A DNA stretch of 64,000 bases from Clostridia bacterium (GTDB lineage Bacteria; Bacillota; Clostridia; Oscillospirales; Acutalibacteraceae), in the NCBI GenBank assembly GCA_017403185.1, contig JAFQON010000013.1:1-64000 (forward strand), written 5' to 3'. The notes under the pieces were generated by a model. The model saw only the letters and a program-made list of their open reading frames with translations. It made no database searches and had not been told where the DNA came from. Of the stretch, positions 32,540 through 42,197 are shown in pieces (the first letter of the stretch is position 1; every line of letters begins with the position of its first letter). A program made the position numbers and the translations under genes.

Positions 32540-34342
32540 ATGATTCGTTCCCATGTATTGATTTGCGGCGGTACCGGCTGTACTTCATCGGGCAGTAAGG
32601 TACTTATGTCCACCTTCGAAAGCGAAATCGAAAAGAACGGTCTCGCAGAAGAAGTAAAGGTTGTTCAGACGGGCTGCTTCGGCCTTTGCGCTCTCGGCCC
32701 TGTTGTTATCATTTACCCCGAAGGCACCTTCTACAGCCGTGTTCAGGAAGGCGATGTTGCAGAAATCGTTTCAGAGCATCTTCTTAAGGGCCGTCTTGTT
32801 GACAGACTTGTTTACAAGGATGCTGACGAAAGCGTTATCGAAGAAGCAGGCAAAACAATTTCTCTTAACGACACAAACTTCTATAAGACTCAGAAGAGAG
32901 TTGCTCTTCGCAACTGCGGTCTTATCGACCCCGAAAACATTGACGAATATATCGCAATGGACGGCTATGCAGCTCTCGGTAAGGTTCTTACAGAGATGAC
33001 ACCTGAAGAGGTTGTTCAGGTTGTCAAGGATTCAGGCCTTCGCGGCAGAGGCGGCGGCGGATTCTCAACAGGTCTCAAGTGGAGCTTCACTGCAGCCAAC
33101 TCGGCAGATCAGAAGTATGTTGTATGTAACGCCGACGAAGGCGACCCCGGTGCATTCATGGACCGTTCGGTTCTTGAAGGTGACCCCCACTGCCTTATCG
33201 AAGCTATGGCAATCTGCGGCTACGCAACAGGCGCAACCGAAGGTTATGTATATGTTCGTGCAGAGTATCCCATCGCTGTTAAGCGTCTCCAGCTTGCTAT
33301 CGACCAGGCAAGAGAATACGGACTTCTCGGCAAGAATATTTTTGACAGCGGTTTTGATTTTGACCTCTTCATCCGTCTCGGTGCAGGTGCATTCGTTTGC
33401 GGTGAAGAAACAGCTCTCATGACCTCAATTGAAGGCAACAGAGGTGAGCCCAGACCCCGTCCTCCCTATCCCGCAGTAAAGGGTCTCTTCGGCAAGCCCA
33501 CAACAGAAAACAATGTTGAAACCTTTGCCAACATTCCTCAGATCATCCTCAAGGGTGCAGACTGGTTTGCATCAATGGGCACTGAGAAGTCAAAGGGCAC
33601 AAAGGTATTCGCACTCGGCGGCAAGATTGAAAACACAGGTCTTGTTGAAATCCCCATGGGTACAACCCTGCGTGAAATCATCTATGATATCGGCGGCGGC
33701 ATCCCCAACGGCAAGAAGTTCAAGGCAGCTCAGACGGGCGGCCCCTCAGGCGGCTGTATCCCCGTAAGCCTTATTGATACCCCCATTGACTACGATAACC
33801 TCACAGCTATCGGCTGCATGATGGGTTCGGGCGGTCTTATCGTTATGGACGAAGACAACTGTATGGTTGACATTGCTAAGTTCTTCCTCGACTTCACAGT
33901 TGATGAGTCCTGCGGTAAGTGTGCTCCCTGCCGTATCGGCACAAAGCGCATGATGGAAATTCTTGAGAAGATTACCGAAGGTAACGGCACTCTTGAGGAT
34001 ATTGATAAGCTTGAAGAGCTTGCATACTATATCAAAGAAAACTCACTCTGCGGTCTCGGTCAGACTGCTCCCAACCCCGTTCTTGCAACACTTAAGTTCT
34101 TCCGTGAAGAATACATTGCTCATGTTGTTGATAAGAAGTGCCCCGCAGGCGTATGTAAGAGCCTTCTTAACTACTCAATCGTTGAGGACAAGTGCCGTGG
34201 CTGTACTCTCTGTGCAAGAAAGTGCCCCGTTGGCGCAATCAGCGGCACAGTCAAGAATCCTCATACCATCGACACAACCAAGTGTATCAAGTGCGGCGCT
34301 TGCATGGATTCATGTAAGTTCGGTGCAATCATCAAAGGCTAA
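32540..34342 (+). CDS. hydB: NuoF-like NADH-binding subunit of [FeFe] hydrogenase
   Basis: 600 residues: an N-terminal thioredoxin-like [2Fe-2S] domain (about 1-95; GGTGCTSSG, TGCFGLCALGP) and a NuoF core with FMN/NADH motifs GRGGGGFSTGLKW, NADEGDPGAFMDR and FVCGEETALMTSIEG. A SLBB segment, the [4Fe-4S] motif CGKCAPCRIGTKRM and two ferredoxin clusters (CRGCTLCARKCP, CIKCGACMDSC) follow. In HydABC this subunit carries the flavin where electron bifurcation or confurcation between NADH, ferredoxin and the H-cluster takes place. A TGGAGG site precedes the ATG. Confidence 0.93.
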   Translation: MIRSHVLICGGTGCTSSGSKVLMSTFESEIEKNGLAEEVKVVQTGCFGLCALGPVVIIYPEGTFYSRVQEGDVAEIVSEHLLKGRLVDRLVYKDADESVIEEAGKTISLNDTNFYKTQKRVALRNCGLIDPENIDEYIAMDGYAALGKVLTEMTPEEVVQVVKDSGLRGRGGGGFSTGLKWSFTAANSADQKYVVCNADEGDPGAFMDRSVLEGDPHCLIEAMAICGYATGATEGYVYVRAEYPIAVKRLQLAIDQAREYGLLGKNIFDSGFDFDLFIRLGAGAFVCGEETALMTSIEGNRGEPRPRPPYPAVKGLFGKPTTENNVETFANIPQIILKGADWFASMGTEKSKGTKVFALGGKIENTGLVEIPMGTTLREIIYDIGGGIPNGKKFKAAQTGGPSGGCIPVSLIDTPIDYDNLTAIGCMMGSGGLIVMDEDNCMVDIAKFFLDFTVDESCGKCAPCRIGTKRMMEILEKITEGNGTLEDIDKLEELAYYIKENSLCGLGQTAPNPVLATLKFFREEYIAHVVDKKCPAGVCKSLLNYSIVEDKCRGCTLCARKCPVGAISGTVKNPHTIDTTKCIKCGACMDSCKFGAIIKG

Positions 34343-34360
34343 TAGAGGAGGCATACTATA

Positions 34361-36106
34361 ATGGAAATGGTAAACATTAAAATAAACAATATGCCCCTGA
34401 GCGTTCCCAAGGGCATCACAATCCTTGAGGCTGCAAGATATGCGGGCATTGAAATCCCCACTCTCTGCTACCTTAAGGAAATTAACGAGATCGGCGCTTG
34501 CCGTATGTGTATGGTAGAGGTTAAGGGTGCCCGTTCACTCGTTGCATCCTGCGTATTCCCCGTAAACGAGGGTATGGAAATCTTCACAAACACAGAGAAG
34601 GTAAGAAAGAGCCGCAAGACAAACCTTGAGCTTGTTCTTTCAACCCATAACAAATCCTGTCTCACCTGCGTACGCAGCGGTAACTGCGAGCTTCAGAAGC
34701 TCTGCAAGGATTACGGTGTAGACGATGCAAACGCTTTTGAAGGCGTTTATCCCGAAGCACAGTATGACGATTCGGCTGCTCATATGATCAGAGATAACAG
34801 CAAGTGTATCCTCTGCCGTCGCTGCGTTGCTGCCTGTGACAATCAGGCTATCAGCGTTATCGGCGCAAGCGCAAGAGGCTTTGATACACACATCAGCTCA
34901 CCCTTTGAGCTTCCCCTCAACGATTTCTCATGCGTATCCTGCGGTCAGTGTATCGTTAACTGCCCCGTTGGCGCAATCTATGAGAAGGACGATACCGCAA
35001 AGGTATTTGAAGCAATTGCAGACCCCGACAAGTTTGTTGTTGTTAACACTGCACCTTCAATCCGTGTTACTCTCGGCGAATGCTTCGGCAACGAAATCGG
35101 CACAAATGTAACAGGCAAGATGGTTGCTGCTCTTCGCAGACTCGGCTTCAACAAGGTGTTCGATACCGATTTCTCAGCAGACCTTACCATCATGGAAGAA
35201 GCAACAGAGCTTCTTGACAGAATCAACAACGGCGGTGTTCTGCCCCTTATCACATCCTGCTCACCCGGTTGGGTTAAGTATTGCGAGCATTACTTCCCCG
35301 AGCAGATTGACCATCTTTCAAGCTGTAAGTCACCTCAGCAGATGTTCGGTGCAGTTATCAAGACATGGTATGCAAAGAAGATGAACCTTGACCCCAAGGA
35401 TATCGTTGTTGTAAGCATCATGCCCTGTACTGCAAAGAAATTCGAAGCAGGCAGAGCAGACCAGTCTGCAAGCGGTTATGCTGATGTTGACTACGCACTC
35501 ACCACCCGTGAGCTCGGCAGAATGATTGAAACTGCAGGCATCACCTTCAATGCACTTCCCGATGAAGAATTTGATAATCCCCTCGGCGAAGGCTCAGGCG
35601 CAGGCGTTATCTTCGGCGCAACAGGCGGCGTTATGGAAGCTGCTCTCAGAACTGCTTATGAAGTTCTTACAGGCGAAGAGCTCAAGGCTGTTGAGTTCAC
35701 AGAGGTAAGAGGCACAGACGGCATCAAGGAAGCTACCTACACCATCGCAGGCAAGGAAATCAAGGTTTGCGCAGCAAGCGGCCTTAAGAATGCTCAGGCT
35801 GTTATGGAAAAGGTTAAGGCAGGCACAGCTGATTATCAGTTCATCGAAATCATGGCTTGCCCCGGCGGCTGTGTAAACGGCGGCGGTCAGCCCGTACAGC
35901 CCGCAAGCGTTCGCAACTTCGTTGACCTCAAGGGTATCAGAGGCAAGGCTCTCTATGAAGCAGATGCTAATCTCCCCGTAAGAAAGTCACACGAAAACGA
36001 AGCTGTGAAGGCAGTTTACGCTGAGTATTTTGAGAAGCCCGGCAGCCATGTTGCTCACGAGGTTCTTCACACTCACTATGTAAAGCGCGGTAAGTACAGC
36101 AAATAA
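34361..36106 (+). CDS. hydA: Catalytic [FeFe] hydrogenase subunit
   Basis: 581 residues. Order: a plant-type [2Fe-2S] domain (about 1-80), a His-ligated cluster motif HNKSCLTCVRSGNC, two [4Fe-4S] motifs (CILCRRCVAACD, CVSCGQCIVNCP) and the H-cluster domain (about 225-560). L1 reads TSCSPGW (the common form is TSCCPxW), L2 MPCTAKKFE and L3 EIMACPGGCVNGGGQP. It reduces protons with electrons from ferredoxin and, through the NuoF-like subunit, NADH. A GAGGAGG site precedes the ATG. It is the last gene of the operon, which is ended at 36136-36169. The maturases HydE, HydF and HydG are not in this window. Confidence 0.95.
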   Translation: MEMVNIKINNMPLSVPKGITILEAARYAGIEIPTLCYLKEINEIGACRMCMVEVKGARSLVASCVFPVNEGMEIFTNTEKVRKSRKTNLELVLSTHNKSCLTCVRSGNCELQKLCKDYGVDDANAFEGVYPEAQYDDSAAHMIRDNSKCILCRRCVAACDNQAISVIGASARGFDTHISSPFELPLNDFSCVSCGQCIVNCPVGAIYEKDDTAKVFEAIADPDKFVVVNTAPSIRVTLGECFGNEIGTNVTGKMVAALRRLGFNKVFDTDFSADLTIMEEATELLDRINNGGVLPLITSCSPGWVKYCEHYFPEQIDHLSSCKSPQQMFGAVIKTWYAKKMNLDPKDIVVVSIMPCTAKKFEAGRADQSASGYADVDYALTTRELGRMIETAGITFNALPDEEFDNPLGEGSGAGVIFGATGGVMEAALRTAYEVLTGEELKAVEFTEVRGTDGIKEATYTIAGKEIKVCAASGLKNAQAVMEKVKAGTADYQFIEIMACPGGCVNGGGQPVQPASVRNFVDLKGIRGKALYEADANLPVRKSHENEAVKAVYAEYFEKPGSHVAHEVLHTHYVKRGKYSK

Positions 36107-36135
36107 TTTCTGACACAGAACTCTATGTGATAAAC

Positions 36136-36169
36136 AAAGGCGTTGTGTTCTTTTGAACACAGCGCCTTT
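36136..36169 (+). terminator. Terminator of the hydrogenase operon
   Basis: A 15-base stem with one T-G pair (36136-36150 with 36155-36169), TTTT loop and a T-run, 30 bases past the hydA stop. Confidence 0.88.
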
Positions 36170-36208
36170 TTATAATTTGAAGTTTGTTCCAAGCAGATAC
36201 AGCCGAAA

Positions 36209-36234
36209 AAAAAGCACCCCGAAGGGCGCTTTTT
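36209..36234 (-). terminator. Terminator of the HtrA-like protease gene
   Basis: An 11-base stem with one mismatch and a CGAA loop, followed on the minus strand by eight T, directly after the protease stop. Confidence 0.82.
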
Positions 36235-36235
36235 C

Positions 36236-37858
36236 TTAGTATCCGAACTGGTCAAAATATTCAAACGGGTCAATATAGTAAGCGGTGGTTGTTTCGGGCA
36301 TTGTGCTGTCGCCTTTATCCTCAACAAGAGTGATTTCAACCTCAAATTCCTGAATGGAATAGTCGCTGTTGACACGGCAGATTGAAAGTTTCATCTTGTC
36401 GCCCACCTTGCCGCCGTCAATTTTTTCAAGGAGCACATCTGCAGTAGTGAGCGGCTTGCCGTCAACGGCGGTAATCATGTCATACTGCCTGATTTCGGTG
36501 TTTGCAAGTGAGCTGTCGGAGCTGATTTCATTGATGATGAGGGTGCCTGCAGGCAAGCCCTTAATCTGAGCTATCATGCTGTACTGTGCGCTTGCGCTGA
36601 CGGGATAATATGTGATACCGAGCTTGGGTCTGTTGGGCACATAGTTATAATCAATGAGAGCCTCTATAACTTCCTTTGCAGAGGTGATGGGAATTGCAAA
36701 GCCCATGCCCTCGTAATCCGTTGCTGCGATTTTCTGTGAGTTGATGCCGATAACCTGACCGTAAACATTAACGAGAGCGCCGCCTGAATTACCGGGGTTG
36801 ATTGCCGCATCGTGCTGAATACACTTCATTGTGTAGCCGATTTCGCTGCTGACGGGTCTGTCGATTGCGGACACAAAGCCGCCCGTGAAGGAGCCGAAGA
36901 ATTCAACGCCGCCGGGGTTGCCGATTGCATACACGCTGTCGCCAACCTGAAGCGCATCGGAGTTGCCGAATTCGGCTGCAGGCAAACCCTTTGCTTTGAT
37001 TTTGAGCACGCCAAGGTCAGTCCTTGTGTCAACACCAACGATTTCGGCATCATAGGTGGTGCCGTCTTCGGTCTGCACTCTAACACTGATGCCCGGGTCG
37101 CTGATAACATGGGCACAGGTGATGATATAGGTGTATTGCTTTGAAGCGTCTTCACCCATAATAACTCCCGTGCCTTCGCCTGCGGAGGAGTTGCTCTTCT
37201 GGGTGTAAACAACAATACCCACTATGCTTGGCTTTACCTTTGAAGCAATCTGTGCTGTTGTGAGAGCACCGTCAATCGCCGCCGCAGTGGGAGTGACAGG
37301 CGATTCATTTATATTAAGGTCAGGTGCACCGTCATTTGAGCCGGGAGTCTTGCCGCCGTCAGCCGAGGTGCCGGGCTTGCTGCCGCCGCTCTTGGCAATT
37401 GATGCAACGCCGAAGCCGAGCGCAAAAACAAGCACAATCGCAATGCAGGCTGCAAATATTTTAAGACCCTTCTTCTTTTTCTTGGGCTTCTGAGGCGCCG
37501 GCTGCTGATTGAATTGGGGATTATACTGCTGATTATATTGCGGGTTTACGGGCGTATTGTAAGGCGTGCCCTGATTGGTGTGGTAGTATGCCGTGCCGCT
37601 CTGTTGTGTATAATAGCCCTGATTGGTATAAGGCTGCTGAGTGTAAACAGGGTTTTCCTGCCTCGGGGCGGCATTGGGAACCTCCTGAGCATCTACTGTA
37701 GGAATGTCATTTTCAACAGCTTCACGGGTTGCTTCAGGTGTGGAGCTGCACTCTTGAGCCGCTTCGCTGAAATCCTGTTCAACCGTTTCTTCTGCCTTGA
37801 TTTCGGTTTCAGGCTCGTTTTCCGGGATATAAGGATTTTTGTTGAATTCGTCGTTCAT
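36236..37858 (-). CDS. HtrA/DegP-like membrane serine protease with PDZ domain
   Basis: 540 residues. A cytoplasmic N-terminus of about 130 residues (acidic, then Tyr/Gln/Asn/Pro-rich repeats) ends in KPKKKKKG, followed by one membrane helix (about 133-153). The trypsin-like domain (about 200-405) has its triad in TCAHVISD (His), TRTDLGVL (Asp) and INPGNSGGALVN (Ser). A PDZ domain covers about 420-510. This is the usual Gram-positive HtrA arrangement, with the protease outside the membrane for protein quality control. It lies downstream of the two-component pair on the same strand but is separated by 94 bases. Confidence 0.92.
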   Translation of the reverse strand: MNDEFNKNPYIPENEPETEIKAEETVEQDFSEAAQECSSTPEATREAVENDIPTVDAQEVPNAAPRQENPVYTQQPYTNQGYYTQQSGTAYYHTNQGTPYNTPVNPQYNQQYNPQFNQQPAPQKPKKKKKGLKIFAACIAIVLVFALGFGVASIAKSGGSKPGTSADGGKTPGSNDGAPDLNINESPVTPTAAAIDGALTTAQIASKVKPSIVGIVVYTQKSNSSAGEGTGVIMGEDASKQYTYIITCAHVISDPGISVRVQTEDGTTYDAEIVGVDTRTDLGVLKIKAKGLPAAEFGNSDALQVGDSVYAIGNPGGVEFFGSFTGGFVSAIDRPVSSEIGYTMKCIQHDAAINPGNSGGALVNVYGQVIGINSQKIAATDYEGMGFAIPITSAKEVIEALIDYNYVPNRPKLGITYYPVSASAQYSMIAQIKGLPAGTLIINEISSDSSLANTEIRQYDMITAVDGKPLTTADVLLEKIDGGKVGDKMKLSICRVNSDYSIQEFEVEITLVEDKGDSTMPETTTAYYIDPFEYFDQFGY

Positions 37859-37952
37859 GGTAGTTACCCTCCGGTAGTGTTTATGAAAGTATTGTAATAG
37901 CTGTATATTAATTCAATTTGAACACAGCATTAAAAAAATTTCAAATTTTACA

Positions 37953-39455
37953 TCAGTTGAGCGGAAGCTGGAAGATGAATTCGGTGTACAGTCCTTCTTC
38001 ACTACGTGCAGCAATCTGACCGCCGTGAAGCTCAATAATGGTTTTGACAATATAAAGACCCATGCCTGCGCCTTTGATATCGTAGCTTCTGGATTTGTCG
38101 ATTTTATAGAATCTCTCAAATATTTTGTCAATTTCATCGCTGGGTATTCCTCTGCCGCTGTTGCGGATTTTTATAATAACCTTTTCCGCATCCGACTTTG
38201 AGGATACATCTATATATCCGCCGTCGGGGGTGAATTTGACGGCGTTGTCAACGAGATTGTAAACAACCTGATTTATCATGTCTTTGTCGGCGGTAATCAT
38301 GTTGCTTTTGAAGGAGTCAAGCCCGCGGATTTCGATATGCTTATTGTCAATCATCTGCTCAAAGCTGAGCAGGGTGTGGAATATCATTTCGGAAATATCG
38401 AAATTTGTAGGCTTCAAATCAAGCTCGCCTGCTTCGATTTTGCTCATGTTGAGCATTCCCGTAACAAGCCTTGAAAGCCGTTTGACCTCATCTGAAACGA
38501 TTTTGAGGTATTGCGCTTCTTTTTCAGGCTCGATTGTGCCGTCAAGAATGCCGTCAATAAATCCGCCGATGGTGGTCATGGGGGTCTTCAGCTCATGCGA
38601 AACATTGGCAACGAAGCTTCGGCGTGACATTTCGAGCGTTGCAAGAGCCTGCGCCATGGAGTTGAATGCCTGAACGAGCTCATCGGTTTCATCGTGACCC
38701 CAGATACGTATTTTTCCTCGGTTAATACTTATTCGTTTTGAAAAATCGCCTGTTGCATATTGCTTTGCCGCTGCCGACATTTCACGAAGCGGCTTTGTGA
38801 GCCTGAAAGACACAAGATAAACAAGAATGAAGGCCACAAAAAATGCAAACAGGGTTGCATATGTGAACATTTTCAATATACCTGCAACATAGGGAGTGAG
38901 CCCGTCAACAATTGACTGAGTAGAGAAAACAACCGCAACCGTTTTGCCGTCAACAACAATGGGTGAGCTTACAACAAAATGAACATCGTCAAGTATTCCG
39001 CCAAGATCGCCCGTTTTGCAAACGGTGCCCTGCATTGCCTGCTCCATTATATCAGCGGGGATGGAGTAGCGGTTGTGCACCATGCAGTTGCCGGTGTAAA
39101 GTGCCATGTTGGATTGCAGAATTTCCTTGCAATAGACCACATGACCCTCGGGATTGACAATGAAAAAGTCAGCATCAACAGCGTTCGAAATCTGCAGAAG
39201 CGTGTTGCAAATAACAATAACTGAGCTTCTGCTGCTTTCATCAAGGTAATCGGATTTGAGCACATCCCTTGTATTCTGAGCAACGCTGACGGTGTTTTCG
39301 GCAAGAAGAGTGTTTTTTTCGTTCATCCACAGCCCTGATACAAAAAGCAAGAGAGCTCCGCCTATAAAGACGAAGCTTGCAAGAATAATTGAAATTGTAA
39401 CAAGAAAGTATTTTCGGAACAGACCGGATTTTCTTCTCTTTGCCACATCAAACAC
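37953..39455 (-). CDS. Sensor histidine kinase
   Basis: 500 residues. Two membrane helices (about 17-38 and 194-216) bracket an extracellular domain of about 150 residues. A HAMP domain (about 217-285), HisKA with the phospho-acceptor in SHELKTPMTTIGG and a catalytic ATPase domain (NLVDNAVKF, RNSGRGIP, GAGMGLYIVKTI) follow. The extracellular region resembles a PAS-like (dCACHE/PhoQ-type) sensor, but the stimulus is unknown. It starts five bases after the response regulator gene, so the two form a cognate pair. Confidence 0.92.
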   Translation of the reverse strand: MFDVAKRRKSGLFRKYFLVTISIILASFVFIGGALLLFVSGLWMNEKNTLLAENTVSVAQNTRDVLKSDYLDESSRSSVIVICNTLLQISNAVDADFFIVNPEGHVVYCKEILQSNMALYTGNCMVHNRYSIPADIMEQAMQGTVCKTGDLGGILDDVHFVVSSPIVVDGKTVAVVFSTQSIVDGLTPYVAGILKMFTYATLFAFFVAFILVYLVSFRLTKPLREMSAAAKQYATGDFSKRISINRGKIRIWGHDETDELVQAFNSMAQALATLEMSRRSFVANVSHELKTPMTTIGGFIDGILDGTIEPEKEAQYLKIVSDEVKRLSRLVTGMLNMSKIEAGELDLKPTNFDISEMIFHTLLSFEQMIDNKHIEIRGLDSFKSNMITADKDMINQVVYNLVDNAVKFTPDGGYIDVSSKSDAEKVIIKIRNSGRGIPSDEIDKIFERFYKIDKSRSYDIKGAGMGLYIVKTIIELHGGQIAARSEEGLYTEFIFQLPLN

Positions 39456-39460
39456 TCCGA

Positions 39461-40150
39461 TTAATCTTTTGTTTCAAATTTGTAGCCGACACTCCAGACG
39501 GTTTTGAGCTCCCATTTATCAGAAACACCCTCAAGTTTTTCACGCAGGCGTTTGACATGAACATCAACCGTTCTTGAATCGCCGTAGTAATCGAATCCCC
39601 ATACCTCATCAAGAAGCTGGTCTCTTGTGAAAACTCTGTTGGGATTGCTTGCAAGGTGATAGATGAGCTCAAGCTCTTTGGGCGGAGTATCAACTTTTTT
39701 GTTGTCAACACGCAGCTCATAGTTTGTGAGGTTGATTGCGAGCTTGTCATAACGAACCTCTTTAACATCGGTCTTTTCTGCCGAGCCGCTTCTGCGCAGC
39801 ACAGCCTTTACCCTTGCCATAACCTCTTTTGCATCAAAGGGCTTGACAACATAGTCATCTGCGCCAAGCTCAAAGCCGAGCACCTTGTCAAAGGTTTCGC
39901 CCTTTGCGGTAAGCATTATAATCGGCTTGTCCGAGACTTTTCTGACCTCACGGCATACCTGCCAGCCGTCAAGCACGGGCAGCATGATATCAAGAATCAT
40001 AAGGTCGGGTGAAAGCTCCTGAAACATCTTCACGGCATCGCCGCCGTTGTGCGCAAGGGCAACCTCATAGCCGTCCTTTTCAAGATAAAGTCTGAGAAGC
40101 TCACAAATATTGTTATCGTCATCTACAACAAGGATTTTTTCTGCTGCCAT
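39461..40150 (-). CDS. OmpR-family response regulator
   Basis: 229 residues: receiver domain (about 1-118; acidic pocket VDDDNN, phospho-acceptor Asp in LMILDIMLP, conserved Lys in VVKPFDAKE) and a winged-helix DNA-binding domain (about 130-228; FTRDQLLDEVWGFDY, SRTVDVHVKRLREKL). Paired with the kinase five bases downstream. A TATAAT on the minus strand at 40210-40215 could be the promoter. TTACA boxes at 40226 and 40259 (33 bases, three helical turns) echo the box sequence ahead of the LRR lipoprotein gene; a link is speculative. Confidence 0.93.
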   Translation of the reverse strand: MAAEKILVVDDDNNICELLRLYLEKDGYEVALAHNGGDAVKMFQELSPDLMILDIMLPVLDGWQVCREVRKVSDKPIIMLTAKGETFDKVLGFELGADDYVVKPFDAKEVMARVKAVLRRSGSAEKTDVKEVRYDKLAINLTNYELRVDNKKVDTPPKELELIYHLASNPNRVFTRDQLLDEVWGFDYYGDSRTVDVHVKRLREKLEGVSDKWELKTVWSVGYKFETKD

Positions 40151-40276
40151 AAATACATCCCCTCCTGGTTTTACCTGTTGTGAAGATTTTCCTTCACTCT
40201 ACAGTTATAATTATACACTCTTTTTTTACATTTTTGTGAATTGGCAGATAATAATTTGTTACAAATGAATTGCAAA

Positions 40277-41308
40277 TTATTTAATACCGAACTTGAACAC
40301 TGTGCAGGAATAGAATTTTTCACCCGCATCAAAGGTGCACTGCGGGAATTCGGGCATATTGGGTGTGTTGGGGTAATACTGTGTTTCAAGGCAGAAGCCT
40401 GCGTGCTGAATAAGCGGGTTGCCCTTTTTGCCGATGATTGTTCCGTCAAGGAAGTTGCCCGTGTAAAGCTGAACGCCGCAAAGGTCGGTGTGAACCTCAA
40501 GCATTCTGCCGCTTTCGGGTTCATATGCAACAGCTGCAGGGCCGTCGCCGTCATTGAGGCAGAAGTTGTGGTCATAGCCCTTGCCGATACGGATTTGCTC
40601 ATCGTCGGCAGTGATATCCCTGCCGATTGCTTTTGCCTGCCTGAAATCAAATGCAGTGCCCTCAACCTTGCGGACTTCGCCGGTAGGGATGCTGTTTTCG
40701 TCAATGGGGGTGTACGCATCTGCGTTAATCATGAGCTCATGACCAAGCACATCACCCTTGCCTGCAAGGTTGAAGTATGCGTGGTTTGTCATGTTGATAA
40801 CGGTTTTCTTATCGCTCACGGCAAAATATTCGATTTTGAGCGCATTGTCCTCGTGAAGAGTGAATACGACTCTGAAATCCACCTTGCCGGGGAAGCCCAT
40901 TGCGCCGTCGGGGCTTGTGTAGCTCATTTCAAGGCTGTTATCGTCAATGATAATTGCCTTCCACACAGCGGTTGAAAGCTCAGCGCCGCCGTGAAGGCAG
41001 GTGATGCCTTTCTCATTCTTTTCAACATTGTATTCAACACCGTCAATTGTGAACTTGCCGCCTGCAATGCGGTTTGCGTATCTGCCTACGGTCATTCCCT
41101 CGTAGTCGGAGTGGTTTTCGTGGCCGTCAATTGAGTCAAAGCCTGCAAGCACATCGGCAAAAACGTCGTTTTTATCGGCAACATAAATGCTGTTGATTGT
41201 TGCGCCGTAGGTGATGATGTCAACGGCTGTTTCGCTTGCGTTTTTTATTGTGTAGCAGTCAACAACTCTGCCGTCTGCGGTTGTGCCGAAATTATTTTTA
41301 ACTATCAT
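40277..41308 (-). CDS. galM: Aldose 1-epimerase (mutarotase)
   Basis: 343 residues, full length for GalM. Visible are YGATINSIYV, GRYANRIAGGKF, NMTNHAYFNL with a catalytic His and, near the end, FCLETQYYPNTPN with the catalytic Glu. It interconverts alpha and beta anomers of glucose and galactose, which supports use of the sugars released by GH3 and phosphorylase activity. It follows the EFR1 gene by 24 bases on the same strand. Confidence 0.92.
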   Translation of the reverse strand: MIVKNNFGTTADGRVVDCYTIKNASETAVDIITYGATINSIYVADKNDVFADVLAGFDSIDGHENHSDYEGMTVGRYANRIAGGKFTIDGVEYNVEKNEKGITCLHGGAELSTAVWKAIIIDDNSLEMSYTSPDGAMGFPGKVDFRVVFTLHEDNALKIEYFAVSDKKTVINMTNHAYFNLAGKGDVLGHELMINADAYTPIDENSIPTGEVRKVEGTAFDFRQAKAIGRDITADDEQIRIGKGYDHNFCLNDGDGPAAVAYEPESGRMLEVHTDLCGVQLYTGNFLDGTIIGKKGNPLIQHAGFCLETQYYPNTPNMPEFPQCTFDAGEKFYSCTVFKFGIK

Positions 41309-41332
41309 GGTAATTCCTCCGTTTTTTTACCG

Positions 41333-42076
41333 TCAGTCAACGGTATTTTCATAATTATATCTGCGTCGGGTCTGTGTGCCCTTGCCGTATTGAATTGATG
41401 CCTTGGGGCAGCGGTTTATGCACGCCGTGCAGTGCTGACATTTCGATTTTACCCAAACCGGTTTACCGTTTTTGATTTCAATTGCATTGTCGGGGCATAT
41501 TTTTGCGCAAAGTCCGCATGAAACGCAGCTTTCATCCGCATAAAACTTTTTTGTTTTTCTGAAAGGGTCATAAAGAAGCGAAACAAACGCACTTTTTGCG
41601 CTGCCATTGGTGCTGCCTTTGCGTGCATTTTCACGGTTTAAAATATCCTTGCAGATGGTTTCAAGCTCCTTGTCTGCGTGGTGAAGGTATTTTTGCGCCT
41701 TCTCTTTTTCGCAAGGGTCATACATAACCACATAATTATCGGGCATTTTAAGCGAAAAGCTGTAGTCAGGGCTTCTGCCGAGCTTTTTTGAGAGCATCTT
41801 ATCGGCGTTTCCCGTGTCTGCACCGCAGGTGATAACGCAGAAAACATATTTGCCGAGCGAATTGTTTACCTCCGGCATAGCCGCAAAGCGTTTTATAATT
41901 TCGGGCAGTCCCCAGAAATAAACAGGGAAAACGAAGCCTGTTATTTCATCATCCGCCGAGCCGTGAATTCCGTTTTTTATTGCATCAACGATGTCGACGG
42001 GTGTTTCGTTGACTGCAGAAGCGATAACCTCGGCAGCGTGCTTTGAATTGCCCGTGCCGGAAAAATAATAAATCAT
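41333..42076 (-). CDS. EFR1-type protein: flavodoxin domain fused to two [4Fe-4S] clusters
   Basis: 247 residues. An N-terminal flavodoxin-like domain (FSGTGNSKHAAEVIA, the phosphate loop for FMN, about 4-18; PVYFWGLPEII) is followed by a ferredoxin domain with CVSCGLCAKICP and CQHCTACINRCP (about 183-225). Proteins of this kind, frequent in Clostridia, move electrons between ferredoxin and unknown acceptors; no defined substrate is known. It precedes galM in a probable two-gene operon. Confidence 0.88.
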   Translation of the reverse strand: MIYYFSGTGNSKHAAEVIASAVNETPVDIVDAIKNGIHGSADDEITGFVFPVYFWGLPEIIKRFAAMPEVNNSLGKYVFCVITCGADTGNADKMLSKKLGRSPDYSFSLKMPDNYVVMYDPCEKEKAQKYLHHADKELETICKDILNRENARKGSTNGSAKSAFVSLLYDPFRKTKKFYADESCVSCGLCAKICPDNAIEIKNGKPVWVKSKCQHCTACINRCPKASIQYGKGTQTRRRYNYENTVD

Positions 42077-42154
42077 AAAATCACCTTAAAAAATTTTATC
42101 ATTACTGAAATTTTTTGTCAATAAGTATTTACGGACCGATTGTGGCATAATAGA

Positions 42155-42172
42155 ATTGAACGATAGTTCAAT
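42155..42172. promoter_or_regulatory. 18-base operator-like palindrome upstream of the Asn/Gln peptide gene
   Basis: ATTGAAC-GATA-GTTCAAT, a perfect seven-base inverted repeat, a few bases downstream of a -10-like CATAAT (42146-42151) and 26 bases before the ATG. The form resembles TetR-family operators. No TetR gene lies in the window. Confidence 0.55.
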
Positions 42173-42197
42173 CAAAAAACAAAGAGGAGTTTACACA

